Assembly (NCBI RefSeq): GCF_900454895.1
Contig: NZ_UGTA01000001.1
Location: forward strand, 62,001 to 126,000
Length of the DNA: 64,000 nucleotides
Direction of reading: 5' to 3'
DNA from: Phocoenobacter uteri
Lineage (GTDB): Bacteria; Pseudomonadota; Gammaproteobacteria; Enterobacterales; Pasteurellaceae
Positions 44,923-52,688 of this stretch are shown piece after piece. The notes below the pieces were generated by a model, which was given only the letters and a program-made list of their open reading frames with translations, did not search any database and was not told the origin of the DNA. Position numbers and translations under genes: made by a program. The stretch's first letter is position 1, and every line of letters begins with the position of its first letter.

Positions 44923-47004
44923 ATGAAAAAACAATCAACTTTATCATCAATCACAAGTAATCACTTTTTTTGGATTGCGCTTACTTTGGTTGCCTTTGTT
45001 TGTTTACCAACCTTTGCTTTAGATTATGGCTTTGCGGATTCTACCCAAGAAGAAGTTTTACAAGCAATGGGCTGGACGAACAGAACAGGTGACATAGGAT
45101 TTAATATTAGCTGGCTTTGGTTTGCTTCCATTTTTTCTGTTCCTTTAATTTCATATTATTTGAAACCACAAGGAAAGATAAAACAAGGTTGGGGCGAATT
45201 ATTTGCTGTTCTTGGTGTATTTGCTTTTGTCTTTATTTCCGCTACTGTTGCAAAAATCAACTTAGGTTTTTCTATTTTGGTTTTAATGTTAGCACTTATT
45301 GCATTAGCGACAAATGCACTGGCGAAATTATCGGTCTTACAAGGCGATAAATTTATTATAGCCTCTCTGATTTGTATTGTTTTAACGATCTTTTTCTTTA
45401 TCGTTTATCCAATCATCTCCATTTTTATTTCAATGTTTTATGACGGCTCGGAATTTGTGCCAAGCCAAGTGATTGATACCATAAAACAGCCATATATTTT
45501 ACGCATCATCACAAACTCATTGAGTGTTGCTGCGACAATTGGGGTATTAGCTACTTTCTTCGGTTTACTCTTTGCGTTATACACGACACGTATCGCAAGA
45601 CGTACCGCATTTATCGGTAAATTATTCTCGATTTTACCTATCGTGACCCCACCTTTTGTAGTGGCATTAGGGATCACCTTAATGCTCGGACGTTCAGGTT
45701 ATGTGACTGAATTTTTAGTTAAATATTTTGGTTTTAGCAGTAACTGGTTATATGGTTTTGCAGGGATCGTAATCGCTCACACTCTCGCATTAACCCCATT
45801 ATCCTTTATGATTTTAGAAGGGGCATTAAAATCAATTCACCCTTCAATTGAAGAAGCCTCTTACACAATGCGAGCAAATCGCTATAAAACCTTCTTCAAT
45901 ATTATCTTCCCACTATTAAAACCTGCACTCGCTAACTCATTCTTAGTGGTTGCTATTCAATCCTTAGCGGATTTTAGTACTCCATTAGTGTTAGGGGGAA
46001 GTTTCGATGTAATTTCATCACAAATTTATTTCTATATTGCAGGTTCGCAATTAGATTATGCGTCAGCAAGTACCTTAGGAACATTATTGTTAATCTTCTC
46101 ATTAGGGATTTTCATTATTCAATATATGTGGATCGGTAACCGCTCTTATGTCACAGTTTCAGGAAAATCTTATCGTGGTGAAGTACAAGATTTACCACCA
46201 ACAATGAAATCAATGATCACCTTTTTCTTAGGTTTCTGGACACTCTTCAACGCCGTGTTATACGGTAGTATTTTCTACGGAAGTTTCACTGTAAACTGGG
46301 GTGTGGATTATTCCTTAACATTGAAAAACTATGTCCTATTATTTGCGAGTGGCTTTGACAGTGGTGCGTGGCCATCATTGATTCAGACAGTACTCTTTGC
46401 ATTAGTGGCGGCACCTATTACCTCTGTTTTAGGCTTATTGCTTGCATACATTACGGTACGGCGAGAATTTAAAGGTAAGAAAACCTTAGAATTTTTAACC
46501 TTACTCTGTTTTGCTGTACCAGGAACAGTTGCTGGGGTGGCATATATCCTCGCCTTTAACAATGCACCGATTTACATTACGGGAACGGGTATCATCATTA
46601 TTTTATCAATGGTAACCCGTAATATGCCAATCGGTATGCGTGCCGCAATTGCAGGATTAGGACAGCTCGATCAATCCTTAGATGAAGCCTCACTTTCCTT
46701 GAAAGGTAGCTCATTTAAAACATTACTTTATGTGGTTTTACCGCTGTTAAAACCTGCGTTACTCTCTTCATTAGTAACCAGTTTTGTGCGTGCAATGACC
46801 ACCGTATCCGCAATTATCTTCTTAGTAACGGCAGATACCCGCGTAGCAACATCTTATATTTTAAACCGTGTTGAAGACGGTGAATACGGTGTTGCAATTG
46901 CGTATGGCTCGGTGTTAATTGTAGTAATGATGTCAATTATCTTATTCTTTGACTGGATTGTGGGCGATACTCGAATTGCCAAATCTAAGGCGAAAAAACA
47001 ATAA
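44923..47004 (+). CDS. afuB: hexose-phosphate ABC transporter permease AfuB
   Basis: 693 residues. After an extra N-terminal region with about four helices (to about residue 130) come two fused permease halves, each with an EAA loop: IEEASYTMRANRYKTFFNII and LDEASLSLKGSSFKTLLYVV. This is the FbpB-like double-permease layout. There is no clear ribosome site before the ATG (TAATATTATG), fitting lower expression than the binding proteins. Confidence 0.93.
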   Translation: MKKQSTLSSITSNHFFWIALTLVAFVCLPTFALDYGFADSTQEEVLQAMGWTNRTGDIGFNISWLWFASIFSVPLISYYLKPQGKIKQGWGELFAVLGVFAFVFISATVAKINLGFSILVLMLALIALATNALAKLSVLQGDKFIIASLICIVLTIFFFIVYPIISIFISMFYDGSEFVPSQVIDTIKQPYILRIITNSLSVAATIGVLATFFGLLFALYTTRIARRTAFIGKLFSILPIVTPPFVVALGITLMLGRSGYVTEFLVKYFGFSSNWLYGFAGIVIAHTLALTPLSFMILEGALKSIHPSIEEASYTMRANRYKTFFNIIFPLLKPALANSFLVVAIQSLADFSTPLVLGGSFDVISSQIYFYIAGSQLDYASASTLGTLLLIFSLGIFIIQYMWIGNRSYVTVSGKSYRGEVQDLPPTMKSMITFFLGFWTLFNAVLYGSIFYGSFTVNWGVDYSLTLKNYVLLFASGFDSGAWPSLIQTVLFALVAAPITSVLGLLLAYITVRREFKGKKTLEFLTLLCFAVPGTVAGVAYILAFNNAPIYITGTGIIIILSMVTRNMPIGMRAAIAGLGQLDQSLDEASLSLKGSSFKTLLYVVLPLLKPALLSSLVTSFVRAMTTVSAIIFLVTADTRVATSYILNRVEDGEYGVAIAYGSVLIVVMMSIILFFDWIVGDTRIAKSKAKKQ

Positions 47005-47020
47005 TATTTAGGAATAAATT

Positions 47021-48079
47021 ATGAATAAAACAAATGATAAACAATTTTTAGTATTAAAAAATGTGACCAAAGCCTTTGGTAAAGCTGTCGTTATTGATGA
47101 TCTAAATTTAGAAATTGAACGTGGCACAATGACCACCTTACTTGGACCTTCTGGCTGTGGTAAAACAACGATTTTACGTTTAGTTGCAGGGCTAGAAACC
47201 CCAACATCTGGACAAATTTTTATTGATGGCGAAGACGTAACAAAAAGCTCAATTCAAACCCGTGATATTTGTATCGTGTTTCAGTCTTACGCACTTTTCC
47301 CACATATGTCTATTGCTGATAACGTGGGCTATGGTTTAAAAATGCTAAACGTACCAAAAGAAGAACGCCAGCAACGTGTTGAAGAAGCATTAGAACTGGT
47401 TGATCTTGCAGGATTTGGACCTCGTTATGTGGATCAAATTTCAGGTGGACAACAACAGCGTGTTGCACTGGCTCGTGCGTTAGTATTAAAACCAAAAGTA
47501 CTACTTTTTGATGAACCATTAAGTAACCTTGACGCAAACTTACGCCGTAGTATGCGTGAAAGTATCCGAGAATTACAACAACGTTTAGGCATAACGTCAC
47601 TATATGTTACCCACGACCAAACGGAAGCTTTTGCGGTATCGGATCAAGTTATCGTAATGCACAAAGGAAAAATAATGCAAAAAGGCACAGCCAAAGAGCT
47701 ATATTTACGCCCTAATTCATTATTCCTTGCTAACTTTATGGGCGAATCAAGTATGTTTAAAGCCTATTTAAACGGCAATGTGGTCTCTGTAAATGGTTAT
47801 GATATTACCTTAGATGACACTACTCAATTTAACCTACCTGATGGCGAATGTTTAGTTTGCGTACGTCCAGAAGCAGTATCTTTAAAAGCAGAAGGCACAG
47901 AAGCACAAAAATGCCAAATAAAAACAGCGATTTATATGGGAAATCACTGGGAAGTCGTTGCTTTATGGCACGGCGAAGAATTGTTAATCAATTTAAGCCC
48001 AGAAGACTTTGAAGAAAGTATTTCTGAAACTTATCTACATTTCTCGCAAACAGGTTTATGCTTATTGCCAAGAGAGTAG
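47021..48079 (+). CDS. afuC: hexose-phosphate ABC transporter ATPase AfuC
   Basis: 352 residues. Walker A is GPSGCGKTT, the signature ISGGQQQRVALARAL, Walker B LLFDEPLSNLDA. A TOBE-like C-terminal domain (about 245-352) has CVRPEAVSL. It closes the afu operon 17 bases after afuB, and a strong terminator follows. Confidence 0.94.
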   Translation: MNKTNDKQFLVLKNVTKAFGKAVVIDDLNLEIERGTMTTLLGPSGCGKTTILRLVAGLETPTSGQIFIDGEDVTKSSIQTRDICIVFQSYALFPHMSIADNVGYGLKMLNVPKEERQQRVEEALELVDLAGFGPRYVDQISGGQQQRVALARALVLKPKVLLFDEPLSNLDANLRRSMRESIRELQQRLGITSLYVTHDQTEAFAVSDQVIVMHKGKIMQKGTAKELYLRPNSLFLANFMGESSMFKAYLNGNVVSVNGYDITLDDTTQFNLPDGECLVCVRPEAVSLKAEGTEAQKCQIKTAIYMGNHWEVVALWHGEELLINLSPEDFEESISETYLHFSQTGLCLLPRE

Positions 48080-48100
48080 TTTTTTCTATTCAGTTTTATA

Positions 48101-48142
48101 ATCAGCACCTTAATAATGCTTTATAAGGTGCTGATTTTTTTT
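48101..48142 (+). terminator. terminator after afu operon
   Basis: Perfect 12-bp stem ATCAGCACCTTA / TAAGGTGCTGAT around an 11-base loop, then eight T. It isolates the hsd operon from afu. Confidence 0.95.
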
Positions 48143-48160
48143 ATATAAAAGAATTTTTTT

Positions 48161-48188
48161 GCAAATTTTCAATAAAAAATAACCGCTT
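48161..48188 (-). repeat. uptake signal sequence (reverse)
   Basis: Reading the minus strand: AAGCGGTTATTTTTT then GAAAATTTGC. It lies in the gap between afuC and hsdM. Confidence 0.75.
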
Positions 48189-48246
48189 TATTTTTACCCC
48201 TAAAAAGATTAAAATTTTGCTATACATTTATTTTGAGGACATTATA

Positions 48247-50055
48247 ATGCAACCAGCAACCAGCAACCAGCAACCAGCAACCAGCAACCAGCAACCAGCA
48301 ACCAGCAACCAGCAACCAGCAACCAGCAACCAGCAACCAGCAACCAGCAACCAGCAACCAGCAACCAGCAACCAGCAACCAGCAACCAGCAACCAGCAAC
48401 CAGCAACCAGCAACCAGCAACCAGCAACCAGCAACCAGAACAGCATAGCTGTACAAGCCTTTCTTAGCAACCTTGATAGCACACTTTGGAACGCTGCCGA
48501 TAAACTTCGCAATAATTTAGACGCCGCCAACTACAAACATATCGTTCTCGGTTTTATCTTTTTAAAATACGTCTCCGACACCTTTACCGCCCACCAAACC
48601 AAACTTTTAACGCAATTTCAAGCTCCTGATGACGAGCTTTACTTAGATCCTGAATTCTTTGATGAATCAATGCAACAAAGCGAACTCAATCAGCGTGAAT
48701 ATTACACCAAAGATAATATTTTCTGGGTGCCTGAAAAAGCCCGTTGGGAGACCATAAAATCCCTGTGTAACACAAATATTGGTGATGAATTACCGTGGGG
48801 AAGCAAATTTAAAGGGGTAGCGTTACTGATTGATGACGCTTTTGAAGCCATTGAACAAGAAAATCCCAAACTCAAAGGGGTATTGCAACGTATCGCCAGT
48901 TTTGGGGTGGCAGAGAACACGCTGATCGGCTTAGTTAATACCTTTTCAGATACCAACTTTACCACGCCAACCCACAATGGCGAACCGATCCACCTACACG
49001 CCAAAGATATTCTCGGACACGTTTATGAATATTTTTTAGGACAATTTGCCCTTGCGGAAGGTAAAAAAGGCGGACAATATTTCACCCCAAAATCTATCGT
49101 AACCTTAATTGTTGAAATGCTCGAACCTTATCAAGGACGCATTTACGACCCAGCAATGGGCAGTGGCGGATTTTTTGTATCAACCGATAAATTTATTCAA
49201 TCCCACTCGGGCAACCGCAATGCTATTTCCATTTATGGGCAAGAATCCAACCCAACCACACGCAAATTAGCGGTAATGAATATGGCAATTCGTGGCATTG
49301 ATTTTGACTTCGGCACTCGCAACGAAGACACCCTAAAAAATCCGTTACATATTGATAAAAAAATGGATTTCATAATGGCAAATCCACCTTTTAATATCAA
49401 AGAATGGTGGAGCGAAAGTTTAGCGGACGACCCACGCTGGAAATTTGGCACACCGCCAGAAAGCAACGCTAACTTTGCGTGGTTGCAACATATGATTTAC
49501 CACCTATCCGAAAAAGGCAAAATGGCACTGCTACTCGCCAACGGCTCAATGAGTAGCCAAACCAACAACGAAGGGGAAATCCGCAAAAATATCATCAATG
49601 CCGATCTGATTGATTGTATGGTCGCCTTACCGGGACAACTCTTTACTAATACCCAGATCCCCGCCTGTATCTGGGTTTTAAACAAAAACAAAACCCGCAA
49701 AGGCGAAGTGCTATTTATTGACGCCCGCAATATCGGTTATATGAAAGACCGTGTACTACGAGATTTTTCTGATGACGATATCCAAAAAATCGCCGATACC
49801 TATCACAAATGGCAGCAATCTACCGACTATGAAGATATCGCAGGCTTTTGCAAATCTGCCACATTAAACGACATTGCCGACAATGATTTTGTACTCACCG
49901 CAGGACGCTATGTCGGAGCAGAAGAAATCGAAGATGACGGCATACCTTTTGCAGAAAAAATGCAAAATCTGACCGCTTGCTTGCGTAAACAATTTTCCCA
50001 AGGACAAGAATTAGAACAACAAATCGAACAAAACTTAAAAAGTTTAGGGTTTTAA
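48247..50055 (+). CDS. hsdM: type I restriction-modification methyltransferase HsdM (phase-variable, in ON frame)
   Basis: Adenine methyltransferase subunit, 602 residues from ATG 48247, which has GAGGAC six bases upstream; an in-frame TTG at 48217 is less likely. Residues 2-64 are nine QPATSNQ units encoded by a 7-bp repeat. The normal HsdM begins after it with LSNLDSTLWNAADKLRNNLD. SAM motif I is DPAMGSGGF (about residue 301) and the catalytic motif NPPF (about residue 380). It forms M2S with HsdS and, with HsdR, the restriction complex. Both alternative frames hit TAG at 48446 or 48465, so repeat changes switch it off. The operon is hsdM-hsdS-sir2-hsdR. Confidence 0.96.
   Translation: MQPATSNQQPATSNQQPATSNQQPATSNQQPATSNQQPATSNQQPATSNQQPATSNQQPATSNQNSIAVQAFLSNLDSTLWNAADKLRNNLDAANYKHIVLGFIFLKYVSDTFTAHQTKLLTQFQAPDDELYLDPEFFDESMQQSELNQREYYTKDNIFWVPEKARWETIKSLCNTNIGDELPWGSKFKGVALLIDDAFEAIEQENPKLKGVLQRIASFGVAENTLIGLVNTFSDTNFTTPTHNGEPIHLHAKDILGHVYEYFLGQFALAEGKKGGQYFTPKSIVTLIVEMLEPYQGRIYDPAMGSGGFFVSTDKFIQSHSGNRNAISIYGQESNPTTRKLAVMNMAIRGIDFDFGTRNEDTLKNPLHIDKKMDFIMANPPFNIKEWWSESLADDPRWKFGTPPESNANFAWLQHMIYHLSEKGKMALLLANGSMSSQTNNEGEIRKNIINADLIDCMVALPGQLFTNTQIPACIWVLNKNKTRKGEVLFIDARNIGYMKDRVLRDFSDDDIQKIADTYHKWQQSTDYEDIAGFCKSATLNDIADNDFVLTAGRYVGAEEIEDDGIPFAEKMQNLTACLRKQFSQGQELEQQIEQNLKSLGF
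48250..48438 (+). repeat. heptanucleotide tract (CAACCAG)27, phase-variation switch
   Basis: 27 perfect copies of CAACCAG, 189 bases, start directly after the hsdM ATG. Because 7 is not a multiple of 3, each single-unit change shifts the frame. 27 is divisible by 3, so the sequenced state reads through (ON). The unit has no stop in any frame; the off-frames end at 48446 or 48465. Confidence 0.98.
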
Positions 50056-50082
50056 ATATTTTGAAATATTATCGAAATGTAG

Positions 50083-50121
50083 GGGCGGATTGAGTGAGCA
50101 AAGCGAACGGAATATCCGCCC
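50083..50121. repeat. inverted repeat in the hsdM-hsdS gap
   Basis: GGGCGGAT...ATCCGCCC, 8-bp perfect stem with a 23-base loop, GC-rich against its surroundings. There is no T-run, so it is not a classic terminator. It may be a dispersed intergenic repeat. The remainder of the 140-base gap holds an uptake-signal core at about 50148. Confidence 0.65.
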
Positions 50122-50195
50122 GTTATCGAATAATAAACAGGACGATAAGCGGTTAAAAATATTTAGATTTTTACAAAAAATAAGAGAATTAAATT

Positions 50196-51560
50196 ATGAG
50201 TAATTGGGAAACAAAAAATTTATTTGATGTTATTGATATTATTGGAGGGGGAACACCCAAAAGAAGCAATAGTGAATATTGGAATGGGAATATAAATTGG
50301 TTGTCTGTCGCTGATTTTAATAATAATTCTAGATTTATATCATCATCTGCTGAAACAATTACTGAATTAGGATTAGTAAAAAGTAGTACAAAATTATTAA
50401 AAAAAGGGCAACTTATAATTTCAGCTCGTGGGACTGTTGGCTGCATTGCACAGCTATCAAAGGAAATGGCATTTAATCAATCTTGCTATGGTTTGAATGG
50501 TAAAGACGGAATAATTGATAATGGATTTTTATATTATTCTTTAAAAAATAGTATTGCAGAGTTAAAACAAAAAACTCACGGAGCTGTGTTTGATACAATT
50601 ACAAGAGAAACATTTAAAAATATAAAAATTACTTATCCATCTCTAAGAACTCAAATTGATATTGCAAATAAATTAGGATTTTTAGACAAAAAAATCCAAC
50701 TCAACACCAAAACCAACCAAACCCTAGAAAATATCGCACAAGCGATATTCAAAAGCTGGTTTATTGATTTTGACCCTGTACATACCAAAGCAAACGCACT
50801 CGCAAACGGCGACGATATCCAAACCGCCAACCGTAAAGCGATGATGACCCTATCAGGCAAAACAGACACCGAACTTACCGAAATGGCACAACAATCCCCC
50901 ACCGAATACGCCCAACTACACCAAACCGCCCAAGCCTTCCCAAGTGAATTTGGTGAAAATGGATTGCCGTTGGGGTGGGAAATGAAGCCTTCGGATAGTT
51001 TATTTGATATAGCTATTGGAAAAACACCACCAAGAAAAGAACAAGAATGGTTTAGTAATAACAAAAATGACGTTCAATGGATTTCAATTAAAGATATGGG
51101 AAATTCAGGAACTTTTATTTTTAATAGTAGTGAGTATTTAACACATACAGCAGTTGATAAATTTAATGTTAGAAGAATACCAACTAATACTGTTCTTTTA
51201 AGCTTTAAATTAACTGTTGGTAGAGTAGTTATTACTACTTGTGAAACAACTACAAATGAAGCAATAGCACATTTTAAACTAAATAATAAAAAATCTATTT
51301 TAACAAGTGAGTTTTTATATTGTTATTTAAAAAGTTTTGATTTTAATAATTTAGGAAGCACTTCATCTATTGCAACTGCGGTTAATTCAAAAACTATTAA
51401 ATCAATGCCTATTTTAAATGTTCCACAAGGTGTTTTATTAGAATTTCAAAACAAAATATTATCGATATTTGAACAAATCAAAAATAATCAAATAGAAATC
51501 AATTCTTTAATTGAAATAAGAGATACATTATTACCCAAATTATTAAATGGAGAGCTTTAA
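50196..51560 (+). CDS. hsdS: type I restriction-modification specificity subunit HsdS
   Basis: 454 residues that choose the bipartite target sequence. Target domain 1 (about 1-160) begins WETKNLFDVIDIIGGGTPKR. The central conserved region (about 165-250) contains QTLENIAQAIFKSWFIDFD. Target domain 2 (about 260-420) begins LPLGWEMKPSDSLFDIAIGK. The final repeat includes LIEIRDTLLPKLLNGEL. Target-domain DNA is visibly AT-richer than the conserved central DNA (about 50690-50990), a sign of domain exchange. GGAG-type ribosome signals are weak at its own start. Confidence 0.94.
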   Translation: MSNWETKNLFDVIDIIGGGTPKRSNSEYWNGNINWLSVADFNNNSRFISSSAETITELGLVKSSTKLLKKGQLIISARGTVGCIAQLSKEMAFNQSCYGLNGKDGIIDNGFLYYSLKNSIAELKQKTHGAVFDTITRETFKNIKITYPSLRTQIDIANKLGFLDKKIQLNTKTNQTLENIAQAIFKSWFIDFDPVHTKANALANGDDIQTANRKAMMTLSGKTDTELTEMAQQSPTEYAQLHQTAQAFPSEFGENGLPLGWEMKPSDSLFDIAIGKTPPRKEQEWFSNNKNDVQWISIKDMGNSGTFIFNSSEYLTHTAVDKFNVRRIPTNTVLLSFKLTVGRVVITTCETTTNEAIAHFKLNNKKSILTSEFLYCYLKSFDFNNLGSTSSIATAVNSKTIKSMPILNVPQGVLLEFQNKILSIFEQIKNNQIEINSLIEIRDTLLPKLLNGEL

Positions 51561-52598
51561 ATGGAAAGAAAAGTAAGCTATTTAGAGCGATTATTTATTG
51601 AAGAATTAAATAATAGTGGTGATGAAATAATTATTTGTGGCTATGTTTTTGAAAGAGATCGAATATTATATGAGCTTGATCGCACTATTTATAATTTTGC
51701 TTTTGATGAATGGAAAGTCAATCGCCAAAGAGAAAATCTATCAAAAGCTGATGATTTATTAAAATTACATAATAATAAAAACAGATTTCAAATATTAAAA
51801 GGGTTAATAGAGAAACAGGTTGTTATTCCTTTTATTGGTGCAGGTCTTTCTAATCCAACAGGTTTACCATTATGGAAGGATTTTTTAGAGAATGCTATAA
51901 CAGATATTAACGTAGATATTGATATTTTTAATCAGTATATAGCTAATTATGAATATGAGAATGTAGCTCAGTGCTTAGAAGATAGTAATAGAGCATTACT
52001 TCAAGATCACTTAAACAGCTCATTTGGTAAGACATATAGGATTGATGAGATTTGTGGTGTAATTTGCCGTTTACCTGATTTTTTCCCAAATTCTACAATT
52101 ATTACCACAAATTACGATAATTTAATTAAAACTATTTATGAAGAAAATCAAATGCATTTTGCTGAATATTTAGATGGTATATATGCTGTTGAATTTAATC
52201 AATTACTTTCTCAAAACCAACGAGTGCTTTTAAAATTGCACGGCTCACATATAACAAGTAGTAAGAGAATTTTAACTAAAAGAGATTATGATCGACATTA
52301 TAACGATAATAATACTATATCTAATTGCATAAAATCATTGTTTTCACGTTCAATCTTATTTATAGGGTGTAGCTTAAATGTCGATAGAATGGTCAAAGAA
52401 ATGAGCAAATTTGTTGAACAAGAAGGAGCTGATAATTTAACAAAACATTATGCGTTTTTATCGTGTGAAAATATGACTGATGAAGAAAGAAAGCAAAGAA
52501 TGGAAGAATTATCAAAAGCTAATATATTTCCGATTTGGTATGACGGAGATCACGATGAATGTATTGAAGCATTATTAGAAAAATTAAATGAGCGATAA
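51561..52598 (+). CDS. SIR2-domain protein embedded in the type I R-M operon
   Basis: 345 residues. Residues 1-80 are an unassigned N-terminal region. The SIR2-like NAD-binding core follows: FIGAGLSNPTGLPLW (91-105), ITTNYD with Asn184 (181-186), KLHGSH with His227 (225-230) and FIGCSL (267-272). The Gly-rich loop, Asn and His are those needed for NAD hydrolysis in anti-phage SIR2 proteins. The ATG directly follows the hsdS stop, with GGAGAG inside the hsdS end as ribosome site, so it is translationally coupled. It is AT-rich, unlike hsdM and hsdR, and I see no uptake-signal core in it. The likely role is an NAD-consuming defence effector; the exact trigger is unknown. Confidence 0.88.
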   Translation: MERKVSYLERLFIEELNNSGDEIIICGYVFERDRILYELDRTIYNFAFDEWKVNRQRENLSKADDLLKLHNNKNRFQILKGLIEKQVVIPFIGAGLSNPTGLPLWKDFLENAITDINVDIDIFNQYIANYEYENVAQCLEDSNRALLQDHLNSSFGKTYRIDEICGVICRLPDFFPNSTIITTNYDNLIKTIYEENQMHFAEYLDGIYAVEFNQLLSQNQRVLLKLHGSHITSSKRILTKRDYDRHYNDNNTISNCIKSLFSRSILFIGCSLNVDRMVKEMSKFVEQEGADNLTKHYAFLSCENMTDEERKQRMEELSKANIFPIWYDGDHDECIEALLEKLNER

Positions 52599-52641
52599 AG
52601 TGAGCGATATAATGAGCGATAAAATTTTCCCTACTCGCTCA
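52589..52641 (+). repeat. three 12-bp direct repeats plus inverted copy at sir2 end
   Basis: TGAGCGATAAAG, TGAGCGATATAA and TGAGCGATAAAA follow one another at 52589-52624. The first includes the sir2 stop codon. TCGCTCA at 52635-52641 is the inverted copy of TGAGCGA and could form a hairpin in the sir2-hsdR gap. Confidence 0.85.
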
Positions 52642-52642
52642 A

Positions 52643-52676
52643 ACAAGCGGTCAATTCCCAACAAAAATTTACAAAA
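52643..52676 (+). repeat. uptake signal sequence (Apl type)
   Basis: ACAAGCGGTCAATTCCCAAC then AAAAATTTACAAA, in the gap before hsdR; the full ACAAGCGGTC core is present. Confidence 0.85.
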
Positions 52677-52688
52677 ACAGGACAGATT

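Noticed and set aside
48217..48246. TTG start for hsdM giving ten extra residues
   Set aside because: It has no ribosome site; the ATG at 48247 has GAGGAC at a proper distance. Both starts are in the same frame, so the phase-variation conclusion is unaffected.
48250..48438. The heptamer tract as a CRISPR-like array
   Set aside because: Units are 7 bp and contiguous, without spacers, and no cas genes are present. It is a simple-sequence repeat.
48220..48530. Open frames on the minus strand over the heptamer tract (repeated LVAGCWL peptides)
   Set aside because: They are the antisense reading of a repeat that has no stop in any frame. They have no ribosome site or family match, and hsdM on the plus strand explains the region.
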